Shown here piece by piece: positions 44,601-54,554 of a stretch of DNA of 64,000 nucleotides. Under the pieces are notes generated by a model, which was not told the origin of the DNA, did not search any database, and worked only from the letters and a program-made list of their open reading frames with translations. Source of the stretch: Mytilus trossulus (Eukaryota > Mollusca > Bivalvia > Mytilida > Mytilidae); NCBI RefSeq assembly GCF_036588685.1, contig NC_086384.1, positions 15,824,195 through 15,888,194 of the forward strand, in the 5' to 3' direction. A program made the position numbers and the translations under genes. Position 1 is the first letter of the stretch, and each line of letters starts with the position of its first letter.

Positions 44601-47600
44601 TTTCTTTCTCATACATTGAATTGTAACTTTTAAATGTATTTTTATTTTCATTCGTTTTAAACTGGAAACAGATAATTACGATATAAGATTAAAAACCAGA
44701 CCATGACGATTTGCAAACGTTGGGACAAAACAGCTATACTTTTTCAAACGATCTTAGAACATTGTTGCCTACTGAAAAAATATTAAACACTCTATTTTTC
44801 AAAAAGAAAAACAGAAAACCCTTTACCGCCCAGTTTTATTCTTCTATGATCTATAACTATAAATATAGGAAGATGTGGTGTGAGTGCCAATAAAACAACT
44901 CTCCATCCAAATAACAATTTATAAATTAAGTAAACAATTATAAGTCAAGGTACGGTCTTGGCTCATACCGAATAACAAGCTATAAAGGGCCCCAAAATTA
45001 CTAGTGTTAAACTATTCAACGGGAAAACCAACGGTCTTATCTATGTAAAAGTAATGTAAACACGTATAAATAACTATGCATATTTGATAGGCAGCTGGTT
45101 AATTAAAACCTCAATTTCAACAAACAAACAAAAAGAATTTTTTTCGTTGGGACAAGATGGCTATACTTTTTGAAGTCACTGCAATAAAAATTATCAGCAT
45201 GGTTTCCGGCAAAAAAATTATCATGAACCAGGACAAAAGTATAATTTTTCAAAATATGATACGTATTTTTCCTCTCAGCTTTTTCAATTTCAAAGTATAC
45301 ATGTCCAAACCCAAAATATACTTACATTCAATATACTTGGACATTTTTCAGACCTTTTTTCATAAATAACATTTTCCAGATGACGGTTTCAATGATATTG
45401 GTTTTGCGTTTACATGCGATTACCTACAACAATAGCAATATTTTTGTAAAGTTTTACGCTGACCGGTGAAAAAATACCGTAGGAAATAAACGGATCGTTT
45501 GCACACAAAATGAAACGTTGGACATAACGTTTAAATTGCTTAAAAGTGGGAGTGTCACCAATCCTGGTTTTTAAAATTTCGGTTCCTTTTTTTCCGCTTT
45601 AATTTCAAGTCTCATGTAATGAATTCAATAAAAAAAAATTATACATTGTTATCGAACTTTTTATAAGTATGTGTCTAGTGAGTGTTTGGTGCTTTGTTAA
45701 AAGGGGGAGGGGGGGGTAGTTTTATTTCGGAAAATCTTAAGCGTCTATCATTAAAGTCCTGTAATAATATTTATGTTATAAGATAACAGAATGTCAATGC
45801 AAAACATCTGCTTCAATTGTACATTTTCAGCTTAATTTCTGAATGTAATAATATTCATGACCTAAACATATTCGTCTAAGAGATGTAGAACAATTCATTC
45901 AATTAATCGGCATTCATTTGTACACCTGAATATAACATACCTTAATTGTCTGAAAACATACTTTAAAAATGACTGTCTCGAATCAAACTCCATACAGCGT
46001 TATCGGTTGGATGTTACTTCCCTTTCTCGGTTAAGGAGCGAAGCATATTGTGACAATGTTTCGGAGTTTGGGTCCCATAATTTATATGAAATCTTTGGTG
46101 CAGGGATAAGTTCATCTCTCCAGAAGATTTCTATAATATAAATATTGGGGTACTTCGGTTTATTTTCTACTTAAGAGTTTGAAAGTCCGTTTGCGTCTGG
46201 TGGATATACAAAATTTCAATACTAGTTTCCATGATGAGTGTATTTAAAATCTACCATCTTACTTTTTTAAGTACAGCTAAGAAATATGAATATAAAATTT
46301 ATTCTTACAAAATTTAGACACAGACAATAAGCAAGTCTAAACCATATGTCATTAATCAACTTAAATCACTCTTAATGTTTTTTTGTTTTTTTTTGTGTTT
46401 AGTCAAAGCATCGACATGTCAGCCTTTAAGAGATTCGTCGGAGGCTTGTTCCACTCCGGTCCAGTTAGCATATACCACATATTGCTACAAGCTTTGTGAT
46501 AAGACTTTAACAAAGACAGATCTTGAAGAAAAGGTGCAGAAGTTGGAGAAGGAATTGTCTGTCAGTAGGAAAGATACTAATAGTAAGTTATGCATGTACA
46601 TATTTTCGTTGTTTTTGTCTTGCTTTATTTGAAATTGTTTTATGTTTCACATTTTCTTGGACGTTTTATATGATTTTTTTGCTGTTGTCTGAAACACAAA
46701 TGCAAATTGCACTTCTATATTTTCATTTTACATTGATTTAACTATTAATTTATTGTATGTGCTCTGTGTGTTTTTATGATAAATCATTAAATATATATGT
46801 ATTCAATTTCATTTTCCCATAACGATCTTTTGATTATAATTTTTTTTTTTTAATTTAAGTGTACAGTTGAGAATTACAGACACATTGCTATAATGACTAG
46901 ACCGTAGTTAATTATAATCATATTGTTGAAATAACTTTAACTTTACACATTTTTTTATTACAATTCTAATGGTTTGAAAAAAAAATTAGCATAAAAAGGA
47001 CTTAAGAGCAACTGATATAATAACGTGTTTACTTTAAGGTTAATTTTAATATGTTTCGATTAGCTAAATACGTGTTACACTTTTACCTTGGGCTTAGGTT
47101 TCAGCTCCCTCTAGAAATGTTAACATTAGATGAATTTGGATATTTTTAGGTCTTTTTGTAATCAATCAAATAAGAAAATGTGGTATAATTGCCAATGAGA
47201 CTACTCTCTATCAAAGTAACAATGCATAAAATTTGTTGTTCTCAGTACGACTACAGAAGTGAAAAATAATCTTCATACTAGATATTTATTAAAGATGGTA
47301 CATATCATAAATAGTGTGACAAGTTTTAACACAAAATATCAAAACATTGATTTACAGAATTGCATTACAATTGTGTTAACAATTCCAATTAAGACGAAAG
47401 TACAATTTGAGAGTACTTGCAACTACTGAAACTATTTAAAAGCGAGAGAAAAAAATAATGATAATTAAAAATAAATCGAACATCAGACATTAAATTCCTC
47501 AATTGATTAGGCTCTTGAAATGTATTTCCTTAAAATAAGAAAATATACAGAAATAATTATAAGAAATGAGTCCCTTGTTAGCTCACCTGGCCCGAAGGTC

Positions 47601-50587
47601 AAAGTGGGCTTTTCTCATCACTTGGAGTCCGTCGTTTGTCGTCCGGCGTCGTCCAACGTCGGCCTTAACTTTTTACATTTTGAACTTCTTCTAGAGAACC
47701 AATGAATGGAATAAAACCAAACATGGCATGAATGTTCCTTATGAGGTGCTGATCAAGTGTTGTTACTTTGTAGCCGATCCATTATCCAAGATGGCCGTCA
47801 GTGGGGACTTAGTTTAACATAGGACCTTATGGGAAGTGCATACAAATGACTTCTTTTAGAGAACCACTGAATGAATGAAACCAAACATGGCATGAATGTT
47901 TCTCATGAGCTGCTTACCAAGTGTTGTTACTTTATAGCCGATTCATCATCCAAGATGGCGACCAGCGGGGGACTTAGTTTAACATAGGACCCTATAGGAA
48001 ATGCATACAAATGTCTTCTTTTAGAGAACCACTGAATGGAATGACACCAAACATTATATGAATGTTCCTTATGAGGTGCTTACAAAGTGTTATTACTTTG
48101 TAGCCGATCCATCATCCAAGATGGCCGCCAGAGGGGTACTTAGTTCGACATAAGACCTTATGGGAAATGCATACCAGTAACTTCTTTTAGAGAACCACTG
48201 AATGGAATAAAACCAAACATAGCATGAATGTTTCTTATGAGGTTTTGACCAAGTGTTGTTACTTTGTAGCCGATCCATCATCAAAGATGGCCGCTAGCGG
48301 GGGACTTAGTTTAACATAGGATCCAACGGAAAATACATACACATGTCTTCATATAGAGAACCACTGAATGGAATTAAGTCAAACATAGCATGATTGTTCC
48401 TTATGACAAGCTTACCAAGTGTTGCTGCTTTGTTGCCGATTCATCATCCAAGATGGCTACCAGCGGGGTACTAAGTTTAACAGAAGGAGAAAAGTAAAGC
48501 TGTACCTAATATTGATAATGAGAACTGTCATGACTCAAATACAGTGGCTAACTATTTTAATAACTTTTTAACAACAATAGTTGATATATAAATTTAGTAT
48601 CAAAATTACCACCAGTTCCAAAAGTTTTTGATATTAAAACAGACATATTTAAGAATTTTTATAACACTGTTTGTTGTAATGATTTGAATTCTTAATTATA
48701 ACCTGTGAAAGAAGAATATATTTATTTATAACAGTTATAACAACTCAATCCAATTAAAAGTACTGGATAGGATGGAATATCATCAAGGTTTTTAAGAGAT
48801 GGCTCAAGTATTTTAGCAAAGCCAATTACTTATATAGTTAACTTGTCAATAACTTCAGGCATATAGTACCTAATGAGATGAAAACAGCTAGAGTGTGTCC
48901 TATTTTTAAGAAAAATAGTAGACTGGATGTTGGAAATTATCGACCAGTCAGTATCTGATCGTAGTTTCTAAAATTGTTGAAAGATCAGTATATTCACAAC
49001 TTGAAAAATATCTGGTGGAAAATGTTCTACTTTATAATTTACAATCTGTTTTCAGATCTGCTAATTCTACATATACATGTTTTATTCATTTGTTAGATCA
49101 TATTAAAAATGAAACTGCTAAGGGACTTTATACTGGAATGATAATGTTAGATTTACAAAAAGCCTTTGACACTTTCGACCATCTTATATTGTGTAACAAA
49201 CTACAAAACATGTGTGTCAAATGTACTAAATGCTTTGAATCATATTTATGTAATAGACAACAAAAAGTTAGTATCAATGGTACTGATTCTGATTTAAGAT
49301 ATATTACATGTGGAGTACCACAAGGGAGTATTTTAGGACCACTTTTATTTCTAAGGTATGTTAATGACATGTCTATAAGTATTACTAAAGACTGCAAAAT
49401 TTTATGATATGCAGATGATAGTACCATACTATACTCTCATAAGAACCCAGAAGTTATATCGGAGAAACTGGGTAAGGAACTTGAATCTTGAAGCAAATGG
49501 CTGATTGATAATAAATTATCACTTAATTTGGGGAAAACAGAAACAATATTCTGTTTGGGTCAAAACGTAAATTATCTAAAATTCGTAACTTTGGTGTTAC
49601 TTGTTATAATCACACAATTTCCTCGCAAAATTGTGTGAAATATTTAGGCCTTAATATAGATAATTCTCTTTCTGGAGAATTTTTTTTTAATAATATTATT
49701 CAAAAGATAAATTCAAGATTGAAGTTCCTATACAGACAGACAAAATGTTTATCAGAACAATCAAGAAAGACTTTAGTAACAGCTGTAATTCAATGTCATT
49801 TTGACTATGCCTGTTCTGCATGGTATGCTGGTGTCAGCAAAAAATATAATGATAAGTTACAAGTATTACAAAACAAATGTGTTAGATTTATAAAAAAAAC
49901 ACTGGATACAGATCAAAAGTTGACCATAATGTATTGAAGAGTATTGGTTATGTTAATATTGAAAATCGTGTTAAGCAATTGAGATTAAACCATGTACATA
50001 ATATTTTTTTACCACCATTGTCCTAATTATATGTATTCCAATTTTACAAAGGTTAGACATTTACATCATCATTTCACACGAAATAGTGAATATAACTTCT
50101 GGGTTCCTCCAGTAAAGTCTCAACTAAAGGACTCATTTTATTTCAATGGCATACAAGATTGGAATATGTTGCCAATTAAGGTTAAAAAAAATAAAAAAAA
50201 TAAAGGAATTCAAAATTAGCGTCAAAGAGCACTTAACCAAAAGTTATAGTGCGGCTTCATCAGACTCCTTTTTATAGTATTAATCATATTTTTATATAAA
50301 ATACTTTTTATATGAATTTTTATGATATATTAATGTGTGTTATCTTTTTTTGTAAGCTGAACACTATAAGCCGTTTACATGAAGGGACCCAATTGGAAAC
50401 AAGCTTTAGAGCTTTCATGGGTTATCCCTGATAAAATATCAGAAAATTGTTTCATATACGTAAGGATACTGCACTCATAAAATGCCAATATATTTTTACC
50501 ATATATGTGTTAGTATTGTCTTTATATGTATCGTACATATTGTGTATTGTAATTATAAATATGATTGATATTTTAATTAATAAATTA

Positions 50588-50661
<74 letters not shown>

Positions 50662-51333
50662 ATAAGACCCAATGGGAAATACATACACATGTCTTCGTTT
50701 AGAGAACGAACCACTGAATGGAATGAAGTCAAACATAGCATGAATGTTCCTTATGACATGCTGACCAAGTGTTGTTACTTTGCAGCCAATTCATCATCCA
50801 AGATGGCTTCCAGCAGGGAACTTGGTTTAACCTATGACCCTATGGAAAATACATACAAATGTCTTCTTTTAGAGAACCATTGAATTGAATGAAAGCAAAC
50901 ATAGCATAAATGTTCCTTTCTTAATGAGGTGATGGCCAAGTGTTGTTACTTTGTAGCCAAATTTTATCTTTTTTTATATGATTTCAAAAACAAAATTTGA
51001 ATCAGGTGAGAGATACAGGCTCTTGAGAGCCTCTAGTTATTTAAAATTAAAGTCGTGTTTGCCATAACACTTGCATGTAATACATTTATATACCTTTTTG
51101 TATTTCCAGAATTCAAAAGGTCATTAATCAGTGCACCAGACACTAGATTTTCATCAAAGACTATGGGTTTAGTTGGGGTAGTGTGCATTGCGTTAGTTGT
51201 TGGATTAATTGTTACAGTAGACTGTATAAACATTTGCCAGAAATGTTCAAAACCGAATAAAGTGAAAGCAAAGGAGGACGACTGCAAAAACGACGGCGAC
51301 AACAAGAACAAAACTGTAACCACATGCTTATGA
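29605..51333 (+). CDS. Unnamed single-pass membrane protein, 7 exons, about 335 residues
   Basis: Exons 29605-29632, 30182-30262, 30820-30968, 36230-36396, 40241-40419, 46403-46582 and 51110-51333 join in phase with consensus GT-AG sites. In order the product has a likely signal peptide (about 1-22, KRIGLLMLF core), an ectodomain (about 24-200) with DDWKLVFKIDANG, NHWSYVDIEE, LTFNGTGTNMKNWFSQKRM, RRFYVNKDW and CSDKGWLLVAEG, a Cys-rich linker, a short heptad-like coiled coil (241-258, LEEKVQKLEKEL), one membrane span (about 279-300) and a basic, Cys-containing tail ending TTCL. Possible N-glycosylation sites are NLT, NGT and NSS. The ectodomain resembles unnamed secreted or membrane proteins I recall from bivalves and cnidarians; no function is known to me. 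The first exon is the least certain. Confidence 0.78.
29720..29868. repeat. GATACCAGAG-family dispersed repeat in intron 1
   Basis: GGGCGAACGATACCAGAGGG, AACGCCATGTGT and CAGCATAGAAAACAAAAAAC match 26770-26930, at the matching place of the tandem duplication. Confidence 0.6.
30020..30160 (+). repeat. LINE 3' end with TTGTC tail
   Basis: AGACTCTAATAAAGTATTTG is followed by four TTGTC-type units (CTTGTCTTGTCTTGTCT) ending near 30157. Same layout as the tails at 10801 and 19082. No coding part is left. Confidence 0.6.
30182..30262 (+). CDS. Membrane-protein exon 2
   Basis: The acceptor is AATTTACAG and the donor is AACG|GTGAGC. It encodes LLMLFTDSLINSAPDDWKLV and FKIDAN: the end of the signal peptide and the first ectodomain strand. 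A LINE 3' tail ends 22 bp before the exon. Confidence 0.75.
30820..30968 (+). CDS. Membrane-protein exon 3
   Basis: The acceptor is CATGAAG after a T-run and the donor is GAG|GTAAGT, phase 1 to phase 0. It encodes GGNTNIYDIYMDRGITYNIN through HRTGKHFKSDIINHWSYVDI. Confidence 0.82.
31183..31865. mobile_element. TIR element, 683 bp, with many subterminal repeats
   Basis: TAGGACTCAAATCTATG at 31183-31199 is exactly inverted at 31849-31865. About seven AAATCTATGG-like motifs lie in the left half and five inverted ones (CCATAGATTT) in the right half. Such facing subterminal motifs are typical of DNA transposons that bind several transposase molecules. No transposase is present. Located in intron 3. 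Confidence 0.75.
31866..32494. other. Rest of intron 3 before the splice-site array
   Basis: AT-rich with no exon-like open frame; short frames on both strands look random. Confidence 0.4.
32535..32748 (-). mobile_element. Penelope-like tail inserted in the 94-bp array
   Basis: TATAGGAAGATGTGGTATGC through CGGGAAAACCAACAGTCTAA is the minus strand of the tail at 39160-39350. It splits the first unit of the array. Confidence 0.75.
33136..35370 (+). repeat. Higher-order repeat inside the 94-bp array
   Basis: A block from about 33136 returns almost unchanged from about 34359, offset 1223 bp (thirteen units plus one base). Marker variants such as TACAGTGACGAG, CTGTGATCAATG, ACTCATGTCTAC and GGTAGTTGTTTATC occur in the same order in both. 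Confidence 0.85.
36230..36396 (+). CDS. Membrane-protein exon 4
   Basis: The acceptor is CATTGTCAG, the last of about 37 tandem copies. It encodes VKVVVYQYGEEKAFLTFNGT, then NWFSQKRM and GYSFSIEG; the donor is GG|GTAAGT. Only the first 45 or so bases are present in the upstream copies. Confidence 0.85.
36560..38355 (+). pseudogene. Penelope-like retroelement, broken reverse transcriptase frame
   Basis: The frame begins within about 36600-36908 (NHDIPFSRIKNKL, RFVFVPTDKAANYVVVV), is stopped by TGA at 36906, shifts near 37089 inside MYWLPKLHKN, and continues to 38230. Marks of the reverse transcriptase are YDFSTLYTTLP (motif A), GIPMGTNCAPL (motif B) and YRYLDD (motif C). FPFLDGDVPLAPSYGVYISQ follows, typical of these bivalve elements. 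A TAA at 38228 cuts the last 40 codons (KLISKGYRTNIVIRSL...), which end at about 38355. No GIY-YIG endonuclease motif was seen. It lies in intron 4 of the membrane-protein gene, same strand. Confidence 0.85.
38356..39352 (+). mobile_element. Penelope-like 3' untranslated region and tail
   Basis: Runs from the end of the reading frame through GGGCCCATTAAAACGTTTAA and CCTAAGTCAGGAATCTGATG to TTTTCCCGTTTGAATGGTTT and CTCACACCACATCTTCCTAT. The last 190 bp recur elsewhere in the window as isolated tails. Confidence 0.7.
39540..39835 (+). repeat. Dispersed repeat, possible SINE-like family
   Basis: AACCAGGTTCAATTTACCAT and CCAAGTCAGGAATATGACAG match the inverted copy at 27110-27480. Confidence 0.55.
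40241..40419 (+). CDS. Membrane-protein exon 5
   Basis: Follows a long T-run and AAAG, with donor GATA|GTACGT. It encodes FTIPSRRFYVNKDWDPSQTC, DKGWLLVAEGIGANCPFEPV and NTFSILYSPES; two or more Cys may pair. Confidence 0.82.
40725..40862 (+). repeat. Partial copy of the same dispersed repeat
   Basis: ACCTGTACCAAGTCAGGAAT, then GACAGTCGTTTTTCATC and GACTCCATTTTGAATTTTCC. Confidence 0.5.
41367..41829. mobile_element. Small TIR element, 463 bp
   Basis: CAATTGGTCCGAGAACACAA at 41367 is inverted at 41808-41829 (one mismatch). AT-rich interior without coding potential. Intron 5 of the membrane-protein gene. Confidence 0.65.
42405..44515. mobile_element. Nested head-to-head Penelope-like copies, a palindrome of about 2 kb
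   Basis: The plus-strand copy starts at 42405 with VPLSPSYGVYIS, breaks at about 42452 and resumes at about 43497 with the next part of the frame (ACGATTCGCTAGTGTATGTG), running to its 3' end near 44513. Between lies a minus-strand copy from 43500 down to 42455 with the same 3' terminus. The arms match over about 1 kb with almost no spacer. Both copies are 5'-truncated at nearly the same place and carry stops. Confidence 0.8.
44866..45047 (-). mobile_element. Penelope-like tail
   Basis: TATAGGAAGATGTGGTGTGA to CGGGAAAACCAACGGTCTTA, the minus strand of the tail at 39160-39350. Confidence 0.75.
45048..46402. other. Rest of intron 5
   Basis: No exon or clear repeat. Contains a G-rich run (GGGGGAGGGGGGGG) near 45703. 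Short open frames look random. Confidence 0.4.
46403..46582 (+). CDS. Membrane-protein exon 6, Cys-rich linker and coiled coil
   Basis: The acceptor is GTGTTTAG and the donor is AATA|GTAAGT. It encodes a linker with five Cys (STCQPL, EACSTP, YCYKLCDK) and the heptad-like LEEKVQKLEKELSVSRKD. Confidence 0.82.
46583..47550. other. First part of intron 6
   Basis: AT-rich; TGTGGTATAATTGCCAATGA near 47178 is a weak relative of the Penelope-like tail. Nothing else was recognised. Confidence 0.4.
48483..50660 (+). pseudogene. LINE insertion, decayed reverse transcriptase
   Basis: Pieces of one reverse transcriptase appear in order with stops and shifts: NYRPVS at about 48940, LDLQKAFDTFDHLIL at 49150, GVPQGSILGPLLF at 49315, then YADDSTILYS after a stop at 49405, a frame change near 49620, and CVKYLGLNIDNSLSG and WYAGVSKKYNDKLQVLQNKC to 49935. 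This order is typical of CR1/Jockey-like LINEs; the clade was not settled. The 3' end is a long ATT microsatellite. It interrupts the 165-bp tandem units, so it is younger than they are. Confidence 0.85.
50589..50660 (+). repeat. (TTA)n microsatellite, about 24 units
   Basis: Uninterrupted TTA repeat at the 3' end of the LINE. Leucine-only and asparagine-only open frames here are artefacts. Confidence 0.9.
51110..51333 (+). CDS. Membrane-protein exon 7, transmembrane segment and tail
   Basis: The acceptor is TATTTCCAG. It encodes KRSLISAPDTRF, a membrane span (MGLVGVVCIALVVGLIVTV) and a charged cytoplasmic tail (NICQKCSKPNKVKAKEDD...), with TGA at 51331-51333. The minus-strand open frame over the same bases is a shadow. 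Confidence 0.82.
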
Positions 51334-52080
51334 AATTGATATAAATACTCACACACAAAAATAGAAATAATACTTACTTGAAGTGTTTAAATTAATGGAT
51401 TATTATTGTTGGTGCCTATAATGATTAAGGAACAAAAATTTTCAGGATTTTCAGAAAAAGTGTTTGAATCTAAGTGAACCACATATTAACTGTTTAGATT
51501 GTGTAATTATTCTCGGTTAACCTTAAAATATGCTCTTTAAGTATAATCCTCTTTTGTGTAATTTTTACAAACTAATTGTGTATTAACCTTTTGAGGGAGT
51601 AATACCATGCCAAATAGTTGTTAAAATATGTAATTTTATTAATGCATTTATCTATCGATCTTGTCAATGTTATAGAAAAACAAAGAATATAGAGTATCAA
51701 TCCATGACGAAAAATCACTACAACAAAAATACCGAAAAAAAGCAATGGAACAGCGCTTTTATTGCTGTTTTTCATCTCAAAGTCACAGTAAGGTCTTCAA
51801 CATATAGCAATACATATTTTTCTTCAAGAAATTGCTTAGAGGTGCGACGTCATTTGTTCCAAATGGCTAATTGACCGACGAGTATAGCATGCTGCATGTA
51901 TTGCGCAAATTAATATTTCAGATTACTTGTATTTAGTGCATGGCAATACGTAGTTCCCTACCAGTTAACAATTCATTCTACTGGATCAAAATGCTAACTG
52001 TATCTATAACTTGTCATGATGTAAACTAAATAACAAATATCAAGTCAATATATGCAAGCATGATGAAATAAAAGTGCAGA
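51334..52080. other. 3' flank of the membrane-protein gene
   Basis: Probable 3' UTR and flank. AT-rich; no clear AATAAA within 200 bp of the stop. No other gene was seen. Confidence 0.4.
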
Positions 52081-52084
52081 AAAT

Positions 52085-52345
52085 TGATAATGTAAGTTAA
52101 TTTTCTTAGTCGATCTTAGTCAAAGGACCATAACTCGGCACAAAATCATCAAACTGGAACAAAATTCGAACCTGATCTGTAACTTGTCATGATGAAACAA
52201 TATACCAAATATCAAATCAATATCTTTAAGCAAAAAGAAAAAAAGTGGAAAACTGATTTGCCCTACTGACGGATGGACAGACAGACAGACGGATAGAGTG
52301 CAAACCGTCCCATCAACTTAGTTGATAGGCGACTAATAACACAAT
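52085..52345 (+). repeat. Dispersed repeat with GACA run
   Basis: GACCATAACTCGGCACAAAA, then TAACTTGTCATGATGAAAC and ACGGATGGACAGACAGACAG, closing with CCCATCAACTTAGTTGATAG. Looks like a common bivalve family; no coding content. Confidence 0.5.
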
Positions 52346-52499
52346 TAATTAAGTTGGTTTCATGCCAAATAAGGTTATGGAAGTACACCACTAATTCATG
52401 GACCCATTGCTTTCTATGTTAAATTCCTCCGTTTCAAGCAGGCACACCTTTTTTGTTTTAAGTTCAAATAAAGCAACACTTTATGGTGTCTTGTACTGA

Positions 52500-53285
52500 A
52501 CAAATTTGTAAGGGTTCCGCGGAACCCAGTGTCGCGCCTACTTTTGCTGTAAATCGCAGGCTCAACAAAAATGAGGAAAAACATCAATAAAAATAGTCCT
52601 CTTGATACTATCTTTTGATTGTAAGAAACTTCTGTCCAAGTTTGGTAAAAATCTAGGATAGTTTATGAATCTAATAAATGTTTTGAAAACTTTAACAGCA
52701 GACTGTATGTAATGTTAACTGGAAGAAAATCTAAAACCATTTAAAAGTGGAAAAAACGGAGTTATCTTTAAAATTTTACAAAATTTACTTCTGGATACTA
52801 TCTTATAATCATAAATAAGTGAATGTAATGTTTCCCCCCAAAAAAACTAAGTCCATTTAAAAGTCAAATATGGAAAAAATGGATATATTTTTTACAAAAT
52901 TTACTTTTGGATACCATCTTATGATCATAAACAAGCTTCTGTCCAAGTTTGGTACAAACCAAGGATAGTTTAAGAAAGTTATTAAAATTCTAATAACTTT
53001 AAATGAGAGTGAATGTAATGTTTCCACGCAGAAAAAACTAAGTCCATTTATAAGTAAAATACGGAAAAAATGGAACTTTATTTTTTCAAAATTTACTACT
53101 AGATACTATCTTATGATCATAAACAAGCTTCTGTCCAAGTTTGGTAGAAATCCAGTATAGTTTAAGAAAGTTATTAACCACAGAGTGAATATTTGTGGAC
53201 GCCGCCGCCGACACCGACGACGACGGAAAGTAGGGTCGCTTAGTCTCGCTTTTTCGACTAAAGTCGAAGGCTCGACAAAAATCAA
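52500..53285 (-). repeat. Dispersed element with about 190-bp tandem units
   Basis: Units share CTTCTGTCCAAGTTTGGTA, AGGATAGTTTA, TGAATGTAATGTTTCC and AACTAAGTCCATTTA (about 52620-53150). The ends carry CGCAGGCTCAACAAAAATGA and GAAGGCTCGACAAAAATCA, relatives of the inverted 14475 element. A CGCCGCCGCCGAC stretch at 53200 gives an Arg-rich false frame on the minus strand. Confidence 0.55.
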
Positions 53286-53860
53286 CATATCTTTAATGGC
53301 ATATACGAAAGAACTGGTTCCCGGAACTTTGGATGTACCAAACCAGGTACTTCAGATCTGACAAACAGACAAAATTACCCTCTTTCTAAAATTTGGTGCA
53401 ATTTTTTTAATATTCCAAATTAAAAGTCCAAAAGTGTTCTACAATGATCACCAGTCCTTCATCTTTCTTTTGATACCAAAAATACCTTAATATACTACAT
53501 ATTTTGAAAGTAATACTCATGCCTAGGAACTATTTTGTGTTAAATATGTACTTCTTTCTGGTATGTGCTTGCTGGCCAGGCCCGAATTAGTGGTGTTACA
53601 CCTTATGCACATCATCCAATATTTAATATCCGAGTGTCTATTTTAAAACAAATAAATGGAGAATGTGTCCTGCTTGCATGTTATGTAATATGCTAAAAAA
53701 AACACCACCCATACAGAAAAATGTGGAGATGCTTTGATTTTTCAGTTTCTAAAATTGACAATAATCATAGAATCATAGAATCATCCATCACCTTAACACA
53801 TGAAATCCACAAAAATCTGTACCCCATGAATGATAAAATAATAGGGAAGTTCAGGTAACT
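53286..53860. other. Unassigned intergenic stretch
   Basis: No gene or clear repeat; short ATCATAGA direct repeats at 53764-53783. Confidence 0.35.
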
Positions 53861-53863
53861 TAC

Positions 53864-54520
53864 CAGTCAGAGCTCAGACATAAATAAGTCTGAATCTGCT
53901 TTTGACTCATAGAGGTCTAAATATGTAAGTTTTAGGATTTGTCTCCCTTTAATGTAAGACAAAATATGACTTGAATAAGTCCAATATTGTTAAACAATAA
54001 ATAATTGACCAGAATCAAAAAGTTGCAAATATCGACTCCTGCAAGTCAATAAGTGATCAAAATTGATTAACTTCAAGACCCACGCATATTTATAAGGAAG
54101 TCATGCATCTAAATCAAATAATGACATCATTGAAAGTCAATGCTTTGTCTTCTAAAGAAAAATATGAATGAGTCTAAAAAATCGGAGATAATGTTAATTA
54201 ACCTTACAATGCAACCACCTGGAATCACACTTAATGAGGTAAAACATCTGTGTTTAGTAAGGATGTTCAATTAGATAATTAAATATAGATAGCTCAAGTC
54301 CTTTTGAACTCTCATACAGGTTTTTGCTGTTATAGGTGGTGTAGTTTGGCCACAAAGTAACATTAAGTTTTTTCACCAACATGAATAGACCTAAACAAGT
54401 CTGTCATTTTCTGACTTAGATAAGTCTAAAATTGAAACTACATTTTTATAATAAATACATGTTTGGACTTATTTAAGTCAAAAACAAATATCGACTTGTT
54501 TATGTCTGAGCTCTGACTGC
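53864..54520. mobile_element. TIR element, about 657 bp
   Basis: CAGTCAGAGCTCAGACATAA at 53864 is inverted near 54500-54520, the match continuing into AATAAGTC. The interior repeats AAGTC-type motifs (GACTTGAATAAGTCC, GACTTAGATAAGTCTA, GACTTATTTAAGTC) near both ends. No transposase. Confidence 0.75.
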
Positions 54521-54554
54521 TTACAGAAAACTCTGGCCGTTTTTGGCACAACTT

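Larger units (their letters stand above)
47575..51038 (+). repeat. Dispersed element with 165-bp tandem units, split by a LINE
   Basis: Begins TTGTTAGCTCACCTGGCCCG and ends GGCTCTTGAGAGCCTCTAGT. Between are units starting AGAGAACCA at 47693, 47858, 48023, 48189 and 48355, spacing 165-166 bp, each with TTGTTACTTTGTAGCC and CATCCAAGATGGC. The units stop at 48483 in TTTAACA and resume at about 50665 (GACCCAATGGGAAATACATA) after the LINE. Non-coding. Confidence 0.8.

Noticed and set aside
50447..50736. Leucine-run and asparagine-run open frames
   Set aside because: They are the TTA microsatellite read on each strand.
51033..51356. 107-codon minus-strand open frame
   Set aside because: Shadow of membrane-protein exon 7, whose plus frame has a splice site, a membrane span and a proper stop.
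53106..53288. Arg-rich minus frame RRRRCRRRRP
   Set aside because: Made by a CGCCGC run in a dispersed repeat.
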